NCBI RefSeq assembly: GCF_013464485.1
Contig: NZ_RAUX01000028.1
Span: 28,498-62,827, forward strand
DNA: 34,330 nucleotides
Source of the DNA: Stenotrophomonas maltophilia
GTDB lineage: Bacteria; Pseudomonadota; Gammaproteobacteria; Xanthomonadales; Xanthomonadaceae
Direction: 5' to 3'
In this document: positions 1 to 9,028 of the stretch, piece after piece
How positions within the stretch are numbered: the first letter of the stretch is position 1
Layout: the number at the start of each line of letters is the position of its first letter
Made by a program: the position numbers and the translations under genes
Notes under the pieces: generated by a model
Told to the model about the DNA's origin: nothing
What the model saw: the letters and a program-made list of their open reading frames with translations, nothing else
Databases searched by the model: none

Positions 1-61
1 GGCCGGCAGCCCCAGCATTCCGGAGGCTTCATGAGGTTGCCGGCCAGCGGCCGGCACTACC
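1..61 (-). repeat. SMAG (GTAG-headed REP-like) palindrome, probably one half of a dimer
   Basis: On the minus strand GTAG (60-57) is followed directly by a perfect hairpin: 8-bp arms at 49-56 and 38-45 around a 3-nt loop. The arms read TGCCGGCC / GGCCGGCA. Bases 1-8 repeat the right arm (GGCCGGCA), so a second, oppositely oriented copy probably begins just outside the window, giving a tail-to-tail pair. GTAG-headed palindromes of this kind are the SMAG family of Stenotrophomonas. It sits just past the stop codon of the ankyrin gene, where such hairpins often act in transcript end formation; that role here is inference. Confidence 0.8.
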
Positions 62-73
62 CTTTTCCAGGAA

Positions 74-3000
74 TCAGCCGTTGTCGCGCAGGAACCGCGC
101 CATCGACGAGACACCTGGCACGCGGGGTTCGAACTCGCCGGCCACATCGATGAAGCCCCGCATCACCGCGATCTCGCGCGGGCTGCGGTTGAGGCTGTCG
201 CGCACTTCCGGATCGGCGCCAGCGCGCAGCAGGCGCTGCACCAGCAGCGGCAGGCCATGCAGCGCCGCCAGGTGCAGTGGACCGAAGCCGCGCGGGTCGC
301 GCACGTCCAGGCTCACGTCTTCGTCCAGCAGGCGTTCCACCGCAGCCATCACCACCTGCTCGTCGCAGGCGGTGCCGGGCTCGGCGCGTGCGCCCAGCAG
401 CAGCAGCAACGGCGTGACCGCACCGGCCGCGGCCTGGTCCGGTTCGGCACCGGCCAGCAGCAGGGTGTCGAGCAGCGCGAGCAGGCGTGAGCGGTCACGG
501 GCACTGAAGCCATACAGCGCGGCACAGTGCAGTGGGCCCAGCTGCTGCGCGTCACCGGCGTGCACATCGGCACCGGCGGTGAGCAGGCGCGCGACGATGT
601 CCGGCAGGCCCAACGCCGAGGCCAGCATCAGCACGGTCACCCCGCCCGGCAGGCGATGTTCCAGCTTGGCGCCGGCATCGAGCAGGGCCGAGACGATATC
701 CACCTGGCGCATGCTGACCGCCGCCGACAGCGGCGTGGCACCACTGGACGCCGCGTGCTGCGGATCAGCGCCACGCGCCAGCAGCAGGTCGGTCACCGCC
801 AGATGGCCACCGCCGGCGGCGCGCAGCAGCGCGGTGCAGCCCTGCGCATCAACCGCATCGACGGCGAAGCCCAGATCGATCAGGCGGCGCACCGCGTCGA
901 CGTCACCGGCCATTGCGGCGGCCGGCAGATCGGACTCGCGCAGGGTGCGGCGCGGCAATGGCCACACCCGCCAGTCCAGCCAGTCGGCCAGGTCGCGGCG
1001 ACCGATCGACAGCGCCACGCCCAGCGGCGTCTGGCCATCGGCGGCGCGTGCTTCCGGCGAGGCACCGTGCTGCACCAGCAGCTTCAGTGCACCTTCGCGG
1101 GCCAGCGCAGTTGCCAGATGCAATGCGGTCATGCCGTGGCTGTCGCGCGCTTCGCGATCAACACCGGTCTTCAGCAGGGCCTGCTGCAGGCGCAGCCAGC
1201 CCAGGCGCACCGCCAACGACAGCGGCGGATCGCCTGCCGGCGAAGCCGCGAACGGATCGGCGCCACGCTCCAGCAGTTCCAGCGCCAGCTGTTCCAGTCC
1301 GCGGGCGGCCTGGTCGTGCTGCGCACAGGCCGCCAGGAAACGCGCCAGGCCACCGCGTCCGGCCGGCGACAAGCCACGCTGCAACATCACCTGCAACGCC
1401 GGCACCGCATCGATTCCGCGCGACAGCAACGCGAACATCGGCGTATCGGAACAGGCGTCGCGCACGTAGGGATCGGCGCCGTGGCCCAGCAGCCAATCCA
1501 CCGCGCGCGGCTCCAGCGCCAGCTCGGGGTCGAGCAGCAGGCCGCCCAGTTCTTCCGGCTGGCACAGCTTGGCCAGCGCGGCCATGCCTTCGGTGTTGCC
1601 GAAGCCCAGCGCCTCGCGCAGCAGGGTCAGCGGCGGGCGGTCCGGCAGCAGGCCGCTGGCACTGGCGGCTTCGCCACGCTCGGCCAGGCCGTCACTGACG
1701 GCGGCCGGCAATGGATAGGACGGATCCAGCAGGGCCACAATCGCCCAGCGACCGGCTTCGGCGGCGTAGTCCACCGCACGGCGGCCAACCGGATCGGTGG
1801 CATCGGCGGCGATGCCCAGCTCGACCAGGCGCTTGATCAGCAATGGCGAGACATCCTCGGCCATCGCCGCCAGCTGCACCGCATTGCGGCCTTCGCCGTC
1901 CACCGCAACCAGATCCGGCTTGTGCGGCAGCAGATGCTCGACCACGGCAGCGCGACCGGCACGGGCGGCTTCCAGCCACGGCGTACGGCCCAGCGCATCG
2001 CGCGCTTCCAGATTGGCACCGGCACCCAGCAGCACGCCGATGATCTCGACGTGGCCAGCCAGTGCGGCCTCATGCAGCGCGCTGCGGCGCTGGCGATCAC
2101 GCGCGTCAGCCCGCGCCTTGTGCTTGAGCAGCAGCTGCACGCCGGCCGGATCGTCGTCTTCGGTGGCGGCCGCGGCCAGCAGCACTGGCGTACCCTCGGC
2201 CGGCTCGCTGCGCGCGCCGCGTTCGAGCAGGAAGCGGGCCAGACGCCAGTTGCCGACCTGGCAGGCCACGGCCAGCGGCGACCAGCCTTCTTTGTTCAGC
2301 GCATCGACCTCGGCGGCAGCATCGCGCAGCAGCGCGGCCACGCCCGGGTCGGAACTACGCGCGGCATGGTGCAGCGGGGTGTTGCCATCGCTATCGGTGG
2401 CACGCGAATCGGCACCGTTGGCGAGCAGGGTCATCACCGCTTCGGGGCGGCCGTGCCAGCTGTCGCGGGTGGCGGCCAGCAGCGGCGTCATGCCCCGGTG
2501 CGGCGCGTTCACGTCGACGCCGCGGGCGATCAGTTCACGCAGCAGGCGCAGGTCCGGCAGCACCGCCGCCAGCACTGCAAGGCTGCGCTGGTCGCGCCAG
2601 TTCGGGTCCGGCAGCGCATAGGGATCGGCACCGGCCTGCAGCAGCTGCAGGCCACGGTCGACGCGGCCGTGGCGGGCGGCTTCATACAGTGCCGGGGTCA
2701 GTTCCTGTGGTGCCATCGCCTCCAGCGGCGCGGTTTCGGCTGCCGCGGAGAACAGCGGTTCGTGCTCGTTGCTGGGCGTGGCCAGCGCCCCCGGACGCAG
2801 CGAGACCAACGGCGCTGGCGCCACCCGCTGCAACAGCAGGTGCAGCACCGGCGACAGCAGCACCACTGCCAGCGCGGCCGGCCAACGTGCGCCTTCCGGC
2901 AGCAGGCCCGGCCATGCCGGCAGCACCACCAGCGCCGCCAGTGCGATCACCAGCGCCGCCACACCGAGACCGCGCCAGGCAGTCAGGTCACGACCGGCCA

Positions 3001-3412
3001 GCGCCTGCCAATGCTGGGCCAGGCTGCCGTCCAGGCGTTCGACATCGTTCCAAAGCGGCCAGGTGCGCCAGGCCGCCAGCAGGCCGGCACTGACCAGCAC
3101 GCTCAGGCCCAGCACCGCGGCCAGGCTGCCGCTGTCACGCAGCGCCGCCAGCGGCCAGGCCAACAGCAGCGCCAGCAACAGCGGCGCTGCGGTCCACAAC
3201 GCCAGCAGCGCCGGCAGGTCCTGGCGCGCGACCACCTTCAACGGCTGCAGCGCGCGGCTGCGGCGCCACCACGACACACCCAGCGCGAACGCCGGCTGTG
3301 CCAACGCGGCAAGGATCGCCCCGGCAATGCCGCCCACAGCGGCACCCAGCGCCAGCGCGGCACCCACGGCGAAGGCGATCGACAGAGCGCGCGGACGGGA
3401 GAGGTCAGTCAT
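74..3412 (-). CDS. membrane-anchored multi-ankyrin-repeat protein
   Basis: A 1112-residue protein. Residues 1-200 hold about five or six hydrophobic segments (around 10-50, 65-115 and 150-195), so the N terminus is a membrane domain. From about residue 235 to the end the protein is a long array of roughly 33-residue ankyrin repeats, recognisable from recurring patterns such as G-x-TPLHxA, LLxxGAD and VxxLLxAGAxxxxRD. Ankyrin arrays bind protein partners; no catalytic domain is visible. The ATG overlaps the end of the upstream YcgL-family gene by 8 bp, so the pair is probably co-transcribed. The partner and role are unknown. Family assignment is secure; the number of membrane segments is approximate. 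Confidence 0.9.
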   Translation of the reverse strand: MTDLSRPRALSIAFAVGAALALGAAVGGIAGAILAALAQPAFALGVSWWRRSRALQPLKVVARQDLPALLALWTAAPLLLALLLAWPLAALRDSGSLAAVLGLSVLVSAGLLAAWRTWPLWNDVERLDGSLAQHWQALAGRDLTAWRGLGVAALVIALAALVVLPAWPGLLPEGARWPAALAVVLLSPVLHLLLQRVAPAPLVSLRPGALATPSNEHEPLFSAAAETAPLEAMAPQELTPALYEAARHGRVDRGLQLLQAGADPYALPDPNWRDQRSLAVLAAVLPDLRLLRELIARGVDVNAPHRGMTPLLAATRDSWHGRPEAVMTLLANGADSRATDSDGNTPLHHAARSSDPGVAALLRDAAAEVDALNKEGWSPLAVACQVGNWRLARFLLERGARSEPAEGTPVLLAAAATEDDDPAGVQLLLKHKARADARDRQRRSALHEAALAGHVEIIGVLLGAGANLEARDALGRTPWLEAARAGRAAVVEHLLPHKPDLVAVDGEGRNAVQLAAMAEDVSPLLIKRLVELGIAADATDPVGRRAVDYAAEAGRWAIVALLDPSYPLPAAVSDGLAERGEAASASGLLPDRPPLTLLREALGFGNTEGMAALAKLCQPEELGGLLLDPELALEPRAVDWLLGHGADPYVRDACSDTPMFALLSRGIDAVPALQVMLQRGLSPAGRGGLARFLAACAQHDQAARGLEQLALELLERGADPFAASPAGDPPLSLAVRLGWLRLQQALLKTGVDREARDSHGMTALHLATALAREGALKLLVQHGASPEARAADGQTPLGVALSIGRRDLADWLDWRVWPLPRRTLRESDLPAAAMAGDVDAVRRLIDLGFAVDAVDAQGCTALLRAAGGGHLAVTDLLLARGADPQHAASSGATPLSAAVSMRQVDIVSALLDAGAKLEHRLPGGVTVLMLASALGLPDIVARLLTAGADVHAGDAQQLGPLHCAALYGFSARDRSRLLALLDTLLLAGAEPDQAAAGAVTPLLLLLGARAEPGTACDEQVVMAAVERLLDEDVSLDVRDPRGFGPLHLAALHGLPLLVQRLLRAGADPEVRDSLNRSPREIAVMRGFIDVAGEFEPRVPGVSSMARFLRDNG

Positions 3413-3665
3413 AGTGGCGCGGCATCAGGCTGGCCACCGACGGCGGCACCTGCAGATAGAAGCCACGCTCGCCCATTTCGCTGCGCACCTTGTCCGGGTC
3501 GGCCTGGGCGAGGCGGCGGCCGGCATCCAGGGCCACGTCCAGGACGAAGGTGAGCGTGCCCAGCGAGCGGAGCAGCGGCGCAGGCAGCCCGCTGAAATCA
3601 TCGCGTCGGGGAACGTAGACGTAGGTGTCCGGCTTGAGTTGGCTTTTATAGACGTAGGCGTGCAT
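3405..3665 (-). CDS. YcgL-family protein
   Basis: A small soluble protein of 86 residues with the YcgL-family signature: an N-terminal AYVYKSQ strand, a central RDDFSGLP motif and a C-terminal GFYLQVPP motif. The family is common in gammaproteobacteria and its biochemical role is not established. I chose the ATG at 3665, which gives an MHAYVYKS start as I remember for Xanthomonas homologs; a GTG two codons upstream (3671) is the alternative. No strong Shine-Dalgarno precedes either. The gene overlaps the ankyrin-repeat gene downstream by 8 bp. Confidence 0.85.
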   Translation of the reverse strand: MHAYVYKSQLKPDTYVYVPRRDDFSGLPAPLLRSLGTLTFVLDVALDAGRRLAQADPDKVRSEMGERGFYLQVPPSVASLMPRHYD

Positions 3666-3700
3666 GTCCACGGGACGATAACCCGGGAAGAGCCGTGATT

Positions 3701-3718
3701 GTGTCGGAAAGCCGACAC
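3701..3718. promoter_or_regulatory. 7-bp inverted repeat upstream of the YcgL-family gene
   Basis: GTGTCGG (3701-3707) and CCGACAC (3712-3718) form a perfect stem around a 4-nt loop, inside the 150-bp gap (3666-3815) between the YcgL-family gene and the exported protein gene. No run of T follows on either strand, so it is not a convincing intrinsic terminator. It could be an operator or an RNA hairpin in the leader. Nothing else recognisable is in this gap. Confidence 0.3.
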
Positions 3719-3815
3719 CGGGGAAAGCCGTCAGCCGACGATGGCGGCGTGATCGACGGTGTTTCCCCGGCAGGGTTCAGCAATGTGGCGGCGGCGTTCA
3801 GGCAACGCCACGCGC

Positions 3816-4319
3816 TCAGTTGGCCGCGATCTCTTCGGTCATCAGCGGATCGAGCGTGGGGTTTTCCAGCCAGCGCGCCACATCGCCGCCCAGTGCCTCG
3901 GCCACCAGCTTCAGGGTGGTGCAGGCGCGGAAGGTGAAGGGCCGGCTGGTGGTGCGCTTGAAACTGAAATTGCCGACCATGCGGCCGTCTTCCTTCAGTT
4001 CGCCATAGATGCGCCCCCACTTCGGTCCTGAAATGGCGCCGCCCCCTGCGGCGTGGGCCTTGGTCACGACGATGTCCAGGCGGCGTCCAGCGTCTTCGCC
4101 GGGTGCGGCAACCACCACCCGGCCACCGGCATGGCGCACGATGCTGCTGCTCAGGTCGCGGCCAAATTCGCATTCCTGGCGGATCAGCTCGCCGCCGACT
4201 TCGGCCCGGTACGGTACCTCGGCGGCAATGCGGATGGGTGTTGCATCGGCGGCGTGCGCGGACGGCGCAGGCACGCAGCAGAAAGCCGCGGCAAGGGCCG
4301 CGACGAGCATCGATTTCAT
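3816..4319 (-). CDS. exported protein of unknown function
   Basis: A 167-residue protein with a clear Sec signal peptide (positively charged start, alanine-rich core, cleavage likely after the AHA near residue 23). The mature part has single cysteines in an ECEFGRD context and in FRACTTL, which could form one disulfide, and ends in a DPLMTEEI segment. I do not recognise a named domain. A GGGGGA purine stretch precedes the ATG at 4319. It lies 52 bp after the gene ending at 4372 on the same strand and may be co-transcribed with it. Likely periplasmic. Confidence 0.65.
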   Translation of the reverse strand: MKSMLVAALAAAFCCVPAPSAHAADATPIRIAAEVPYRAEVGGELIRQECEFGRDLSSSIVRHAGGRVVVAAPGEDAGRRLDIVVTKAHAAGGGAISGPKWGRIYGELKEDGRMVGNFSFKRTTSRPFTFRACTTLKLVAEALGGDVARWLENPTLDPLMTEEIAAN

Positions 4320-4338
4320 GGTGTCCCCCTGTGGACGG

Positions 4339-4363
4339 CATCCCCGACCGGCGGGCGGGGATG
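4339..4363 (-). terminator. GC-rich inverted repeat between two small exported-protein genes
   Basis: CATCCCCG (4339-4346) and CGGGGATG (4356-4363) are perfect 8-bp arms around a 9-nt loop. It follows the stop codon of the gene ending at 4372 and precedes the start of the one beginning at 4319. No T-run follows, so it may be only a partial terminator or a processing/attenuation hairpin. Confidence 0.35.
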
Positions 4364-4371
4364 ACGGCGGC

Positions 4372-4812
4372 TTACTTGACCTTGGCGTAGGTGCCCTTCA
4401 GCGCGACACCGGCGAGGATCGCACCGGCATAGCATTCGTAGTTGGTGCTGCTCTTGAACTCGTTCTTCTTGTAATAGCTGACGATGTCGACCACGGCGTT
4501 GGCGCCGCGCGACTTGGCACCGTCCTGCAGCGCGCGCAGCGCCGACAGCGCGACCCAGCGGCAGGCCTCGGCATCGCTCTTGTTGGCGGCGTTGGTCTTC
4601 TTGTTGGTCACGTCTTCGCCCAGGCGCTGCTGCACGCTGACCGGCTGGCCGGCCAGGTAGAAGCGGACGCTGCCGTCGATGCCGGCGTCCTTGGCAGCCT
4701 GCGAGCTGATCAGTTCCTGCAGGGACTGCTCCACGCGGGTATCGCGGGCAGAAGCGGTGGAGGCCAGGGCCAGCAGTGCGGTGGCCGTGGCGATCATCAG
4801 GGTGCGGCGCAT
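4372..4812 (-). CDS. small secreted protein of the family often labelled 'excinuclease ATPase subunit'
   Basis: A 146-residue protein with a signal peptide (residues 1 to about 21, ending ASA). The C-terminal half contains GANAVVDIVSYYKK and YECYAGAILAGVALKG, a pattern of small exported proteins carrying the misleading database label 'excinuclease ATPase subunit', which I recall rather than could check; it has no ATPase motif. The GANAVV element also recalls YbjQ-like proteins. I chose the ATG at 4812 because an AAGGAG lies 8 nt upstream and a signal peptide follows; the open frame extends further upstream to 4878. It begins 62 bp after the aryl-polyene ketosynthase stop and may be read from that operon or from its own promoter. 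Function unknown. Confidence 0.75.
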   Translation of the reverse strand: MRRTLMIATATALLALASTASARDTRVEQSLQELISSQAAKDAGIDGSVRFYLAGQPVSVQQRLGEDVTNKKTNAANKSDAEACRWVALSALRALQDGAKSRGANAVVDIVSYYKKNEFKSSTNYECYAGAILAGVALKGTYAKVK

Positions 4813-4874
4813 CGGAACATCTCCTTGTCGAGGGTGCGGGTAGGTTGCGGGAACAGCGGCGGTGGGGCGGTGGA

Positions 4875-6113
4875 TCACTCGCGCCAGCGGCGGAACACCA
4901 GCGAGGTGTTGATGCCACCGAAGGCGAAGTTGTTGCTCATCACGTACTCGGCCTGCAGTTCACGGCCCTGCCCGGTGATGAAGTCGAGCTGGCCGCAGCG
5001 TGGATCGACCTCGGCCAGGTTCAGGGTGGGCGCGAACCAGCCGGCGCGCATCATCTCGATGCTCATCCAGGCCTCGAACGCACCACAGGCGCCCAGCATG
5101 TGGCCGACGTAGCTCTTCAGCGAGCTGATCGGCATGCGGCTGCCGAACACCTGCGCGGTGGCCTGGGTCTCGGCGATGTCACCGTGGTCGGTGGCGGTGC
5201 CGTGGGCGTTGACGTAGTCGATCTGCGCCGCGTCCAGCCCGGCATCCTCCAGCGCCAGGCGCATGGCCTGGGCCATGGTGTCGGCACTGGGCTGGGTGAC
5301 GTGCTGGCCATCGCTGTTGGTGCCGTAGCCGACCACCTCGGCAAGGATGGTGGCGCCACGTGCCTGCGCGTGCTCCAGGTCTTCCAGGATCAGCGTGCAG
5401 GCACCCTCGCCCAGCACCAGGCCATCACGGCCGGCATCGAACGGGCGCGGCGTGGTCTGCGGCGCATCATTGCGCACGCTGGTGGCGAACAGGGTGTCGA
5501 ACACTGCCGCGGCAGTGGCATCGAGCTGCTCGGCACCGCCAGCCACCATCACCGTCTGCTTGCCGCTGCGGATCGCTTCGTAGGCCGCGCCCACGCCCTG
5601 GCTGCCCGAGGTGCAGGCACTGGAGGTGGTGTAGACGCGCCCGGACAAACCAAAGAACACACCGATGTTGACCGGCGCGGTGTGGCTCATCATCTTCAGG
5701 TAGGTGGTGGCACTGATGCCGTCGGTGGTGAACTCGTTGAGCATGCGGCCGAATTCACCGGTGGCCTCGTGGCTGCCCGAGGACGAGCCGTAGGCCACGC
5801 CGGTACGGCCACTGCGCAGCACCGGGTGCTCGTGCAGGCCAGCCTCGCGCAGTGCCACCTCGGTGGCGCGCACCGACATGATCGCGACCTTGCCCATCGA
5901 GCGGGTGGTCTTGCGGTTGTAGTTCGGCGGCAGCTCGAAGTCCTGCGCCGGCGCGGCCAGCTTGGTGTTCAGGCCGGCATAGACATCCCATTCGGGCATC
6001 GTGCGCACGGCATTGCGGCAGCTGCGCAGGTGCGTTTCGATGGTGGGCCAGTCGTGGCCGAGCGGACTGATGGCGGCCGCACCGGTGACCACCACGCGAC
6101 GATCGGCAGCCAT
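4875..6113 (-). CDS. beta-ketoacyl-ACP synthase (FabF-type) of the aryl polyene cluster
   Basis: A full-length 412-residue condensing enzyme. The Cys-His-His triad is intact: C167 in SSACTSG, H304 in NAHGTATD and H338 in KSYVGHMLGA; the C-terminal NNFAFGGIN loop is also present. Enzymes of this kind condense malonyl-ACP with the growing ACP-bound chain. In aryl polyene systems such an elongating ketosynthase works with a chain-length-factor-like partner, probably the protein starting at 21258. Its ATG at 6113 shares one base with the final codon of the ketoreductase gene, so translation is coupled. It is the last biosynthetic gene of the operon. Enzyme class is certain; its particular place in the chain is inferred from APE systems. 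Confidence 0.93.
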   Translation of the reverse strand: MAADRRVVVTGAAAISPLGHDWPTIETHLRSCRNAVRTMPEWDVYAGLNTKLAAPAQDFELPPNYNRKTTRSMGKVAIMSVRATEVALREAGLHEHPVLRSGRTGVAYGSSSGSHEATGEFGRMLNEFTTDGISATTYLKMMSHTAPVNIGVFFGLSGRVYTTSSACTSGSQGVGAAYEAIRSGKQTVMVAGGAEQLDATAAAVFDTLFATSVRNDAPQTTPRPFDAGRDGLVLGEGACTLILEDLEHAQARGATILAEVVGYGTNSDGQHVTQPSADTMAQAMRLALEDAGLDAAQIDYVNAHGTATDHGDIAETQATAQVFGSRMPISSLKSYVGHMLGACGAFEAWMSIEMMRAGWFAPTLNLAEVDPRCGQLDFITGQGRELQAEYVMSNNFAFGGINTSLVFRRWRE

Positions 6114-6844
6114 CAGAGCATGCCTCCGTTCACCGAGATCACCTGGCGGGTGATGTAGCCGGCCGGTTCGGACAGCAGGAACGCCACCGTGGCCGCCACT
6201 TCGTCGGGACGACCGACGCGGCCGGCGGGAATCAGCTTGAGCGCGTGTTCGATCACTTCATCGTTGAGCATTTCGGTCTCGATCAGGCCCGGGGCCACGC
6301 AGTTGACGGTGATCTGGCGGCTGGCCAGTTCCAGTGCCAGCGCCTTGGTGGCACCGATGATGCCGGCCTTGGCGGCACTGTAGTTGACCTGGCCGCGGTT
6401 GCCGGCCAGCCCGGACACCGACGACAGGGTGACGATGCGGCCCGGCTTGCGCCGCCGCACCATCGGCATGATCAGCGGATGCAGCACGTTGTAGAAGCCA
6501 TCCAGGTTGGTGTGGATGACCTGGTCCCAATCCTCCGCCGACAGCGCCGGGAAGGCGCCATCACGGGCGATGCCGGCATTGCAGACCACGCCGTAGTACG
6601 CGCCGTGCGCTTCGACATCAGCCTCCAGCGCGGCGCGTGCGGCCTCGCGGTCGGCTACGTCGAACGCCAGCACGCGGGCCTGCTGGCCCATGGCCTGGAT
6701 CTCGGCCACCACGGCCTGTGCCTCTTCCAGGCGGCTGCGGCAATGCACCACCACGTCGAAGCCATCGCGCGCGATGCGCAGCGCGATGGCCCGGCCGATG
6801 CCCCGGCTGGCGCCGGTCACCAGCACGCTTCGATTCCCTGTCAT
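6113..6844 (-). CDS. 3-oxoacyl-ACP reductase (FabG-type SDR)
   Basis: A 243-residue short-chain dehydrogenase/reductase. It has the nucleotide-binding TGASRGIG near residues 10-17, NAG at 89-91, and the catalytic S142, Y155 and K159 (YSAAK). It should reduce the beta-keto group after each condensation, using NADPH, as the ketoreductase of the aryl polyene pathway. The frame is open further upstream to 6913, but the ATG at 6844 overlaps the stop codon of the dehydratase gene as ATGA and begins right at the SDR fold, so it is taken as the start. Confidence 0.93.
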   Translation of the reverse strand: MTGNRSVLVTGASRGIGRAIALRIARDGFDVVVHCRSRLEEAQAVVAEIQAMGQQARVLAFDVADREAARAALEADVEAHGAYYGVVCNAGIARDGAFPALSAEDWDQVIHTNLDGFYNVLHPLIMPMVRRRKPGRIVTLSSVSGLAGNRGQVNYSAAKAGIIGATKALALELASRQITVNCVAPGLIETEMLNDEVIEHALKLIPAGRVGRPDEVAATVAFLLSEPAGYITRQVISVNGGML

Positions 6845-7296
6845 GCCTGTCCACTCTCCAGATAGGCCATCGCGTCGGCCGGTTCGAACACCGACACGTT
6901 GGCTGTCGCCCATTCGTCCTCGCCCGCCAGGATGCGGCAGGCGAACATCCCCAATCCATTGTCACCCAACAGCTCGCAGCGCGCCTGTACGCGCAGCCGC
7001 GAACCGCTGGGGAAGCTGCTGCGCGCACTGCTGTAGCGGCGGCTGCCGAGCAGGAAGCCCAGCTGCGGCGGCTTGCCGGCCGCACGCGCGCGGCAGCCGG
7101 CCCAGGCCGCGATGGCCTGCGCCATGTATTCGATGCCGACCCACGCCGGCACTTCGCCGTTCTCCACGAACAGGCCGGATTCGGGCACCACCAGTTCAGC
7201 CTCGAGGGTGTCCTGGTCCCACTGCGTGATGCGCTCCAGCAGGCACATGTCCTGGCGGTGCGGCACCACGTCCTCGATCGCGTACAGCGTATTCAT
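6841..7296 (-). CDS. hot-dog 3-hydroxyacyl-ACP dehydratase (ApeP-like)
   Basis: A 151-residue hot-dog protein. The N-terminal VPHRQDMCLLERI resembles the PHR-x-PMLLLD region of FabZ/FabA relatives, and VGIEYMAQAIAAWAG matches the central helix of the hot-dog fold. It likely dehydrates 3-hydroxyacyl-ACP intermediates to conjugated trans double bonds. The ATG at 7296 overlaps the stop of the upstream ketosynthase gene (ATGA), and its own stop overlaps the ketoreductase start in the same way. The operon holds a second dehydratase domain at the C terminus of the AMP ligase, so the two may divide the work or form a heteromer, as reported for ApeI and ApeP. That pairing is inferred. Confidence 0.85.
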   Translation of the reverse strand: MNTLYAIEDVVPHRQDMCLLERITQWDQDTLEAELVVPESGLFVENGEVPAWVGIEYMAQAIAAWAGCRARAAGKPPQLGFLLGSRRYSSARSSFPSGSRLRVQARCELLGDNGLGMFACRILAGEDEWATANVSVFEPADAMAYLESGQA

Positions 7297-8474
7297 CGAC
7301 GCTCCAGTGCCAGCACGGCATTGCTGCCGCCGAAGGCGAACGAATTGCTCAGCACCCGCCGCGGCGCCTGCGCCAGGCAGGAGCCCGGCGCGACCAGCGG
7401 CAGCACCGGCAGTGCGGGGTCGGGCACGCCGTCCCACCAGTGCGGTGGCAGCTGCTGCGGGTTCTCGGCCAGCAGGATCCAGCACAGCGCCGCCTCGATC
7501 GCGCCCGAGGCACCCAGCGTATGGCCGGTCAGCGGCTTGGTCGAACTGGCCGGCACGCCATTGCCCAGCACCTGCGAGACCGCCAGGCTTTCCATCGCAT
7601 CGTTGTGCCCGGTGGCGGTGCCATGCAGGTTCACGTAATCCACTTCGTCGGCGCCCCAGCCGGCGCGCAGCAGCGCCTGCTGCAGGGCGTCGATGGCCCC
7701 CATCCCCTGCGGGTCGGGCGCGGACATGTGATGGGCATCTGCCGATTCGCCCCACCCGGCCAGGCACACCGGACCCGGCTCGCGGGTAAGCAGGAACAGC
7801 GCGGCGCCCTCGCCGATGTTGATGCCGGAGCGGTGCTGCGAGAACGGATTGCAGCGCAGTGCCGACACCGATTCCAACGCGCTGAAGCCGGCCACGGTGA
7901 AGCGGCACAGCGAATCGGCACCGCCGGCAATCACTGCATCGACGATGCCGGCGCGCAGCATGCGCGCGGCCGACATCAGCGCCTTGGCGCTGGACGAGCA
8001 GGCGGTGGACAGGGTCCATGCCGGCCCCTGTGCACCACTGCGCTGGCGCACGAACTGCGCGGCGGTGCCCATTTCCTGCTGGGCGTAATCGAAGCCCTGC
8101 GGCCACTGGCCCTGTTCGGCGTGGGTGCGCAGGGCCTGCTCGGATTCACCAATGCCCGAGGTGCTGGTGCCCAGCACCACCGCCACACGCTCGGCACCAT
8201 GGCGGGCGATCGCGGCGGCCACCGCTGGTGCGATCTGCGCCAGTGCCACGTCCAGCAGGGCGTTGTTGCGCCCGCGCAGGGCCACCGGCAGGTCCTCCAG
8301 CGCCGGCAGCGGCGTGCGCACCTCTCCCAGCGCCAGGGTGCGCCCCGGCAGCAGGCTGTCGTTGTCGCTGAGCCCGCCCGGTGCATCGGCAAACAGCGCC
8401 GACGCCACTGCGGCACGGCCCTCGCCAAGCGCGCAGACCACGCCCAGGTCGTTCAGGTAGATCGGTGCACTCAT
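7293..8474 (-). CDS. beta-ketoacyl-ACP synthase, second condensing enzyme (ApeO-like)
   Basis: A 393-residue condensing enzyme with C159 (STACSSSAK), H284 (NLHGTATGH) and H318 (KPLTGHTLGASG), plus the C-terminal SNSFAFGGSN loop. STACSSSAK resembles FabB-like ketosynthases, and aryl polyene loci carry one such enzyme thought to act early in the chain. The frame continues upstream to 8672, but the ATG at 8474 overlaps the lipoprotein stop as ATGA and starts at the first strand of the fold (IYLNDLGVVCALGEG), so it is the likely start. Some FabF-like enzymes initiate rather than elongate; which role it has is inference. Confidence 0.92.
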   Translation of the reverse strand: MSAPIYLNDLGVVCALGEGRAAVASALFADAPGGLSDNDSLLPGRTLALGEVRTPLPALEDLPVALRGRNNALLDVALAQIAPAVAAAIARHGAERVAVVLGTSTSGIGESEQALRTHAEQGQWPQGFDYAQQEMGTAAQFVRQRSGAQGPAWTLSTACSSSAKALMSAARMLRAGIVDAVIAGGADSLCRFTVAGFSALESVSALRCNPFSQHRSGINIGEGAALFLLTREPGPVCLAGWGESADAHHMSAPDPQGMGAIDALQQALLRAGWGADEVDYVNLHGTATGHNDAMESLAVSQVLGNGVPASSTKPLTGHTLGASGAIEAALCWILLAENPQQLPPHWWDGVPDPALPVLPLVAPGSCLAQAPRRVLSNSFAFGGSNAVLALERR

Positions 8475-9028
8475 CGGTCCTGCCCGGCCATGTCGATCGA
8501 TTCGATGCGCAGCGCATAGCCTTCGGCACGGTTGTCCAGCTGCACGCTGCCGTCGTCCAGGCGCTGCAGCTGCAGCCACACCACGCCATCGCGCGACAGG
8601 CTGCGCTGCTGGCCGTCGTCGCTGACCTGCCAACCGGCCGGCAGCGCCGCAGCGATGGCCTCGGTCGGCCACAGCGCGAACTGCAGGTCATCCAGCACAC
8701 GCTCGGCACGCACCTGCGGCGGCAACCACGGCGCACGCTGCTGGGTCAGCTGTCGGCCGTCCCATTGCAGGCGCACACCGGTCTGGCCCATCGCCTGCAC
8801 GGCCAGCTGCACCTGCTGCATGTCGGCCTCCAGCAAGGCGTCGAGATCGCGCTCATGGCTGCCGAAGCGGAAATGCAGCTGCTGCTGCAGCGCCAGCGGC
8901 GCCGGCAGGCTGGCCGGCGGCAGGCGAAGCGGCGGCAGTTCCACCTGTGGCTTGGGCATGCGACCGGCACAGGCGGCCAGCAGCAGGCACAGCAGCAGTG
9001 CCGCGGAGCGGACGATCAGGCGCTGCAC
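8471..9028 (-). CDS. DUF3261-type outer-membrane lipoprotein of the aryl polyene cluster
   Basis: A 185-residue protein with a lipoprotein signal peptide: basic start, leucine/alanine core and lipobox LAAC with C20 as the acylated residue. The remainder looks like the DUF3261 proteins found in aryl polyene and xanthomonadin loci, between the transporter and ketosynthase genes. Residue 21 is not aspartate, so sorting to the outer membrane is expected. The start is GTG at 9028, 13 bp inside the halogenase-like gene, with a strong GGAGGA just upstream. It is presumed to help insert or hold the polyene lipid at the outer membrane, working with the LolA-like and MMPL proteins; the exact function is unknown. 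Confidence 0.82.
   Translation of the reverse strand: MQRLIVRSAALLLCLLLAACAGRMPKPQVELPPLRLPPASLPAPLALQQQLHFRFGSHERDLDALLEADMQQVQLAVQAMGQTGVRLQWDGRQLTQQRAPWLPPQVRAERVLDDLQFALWPTEAIAAALPAGWQVSDDGQQRSLSRDGVVWLQLQRLDDGSVQLDNRAEGYALRIESIDMAGQDR

Noticed and set aside
527-3553. A 1008-residue plus-strand open frame opposite the ankyrin gene, rich in Q, R and H
   Set aside because: Composition is typical of the antisense of a high-GC gene; no domain, and the minus strand encodes clear ankyrin repeats.
4372-4812. DNA-repair role for the small protein resembling those labelled excinuclease subunit
   Set aside because: It is a 146-residue protein with a signal peptide and no ATP-binding motif, so the label is not informative.
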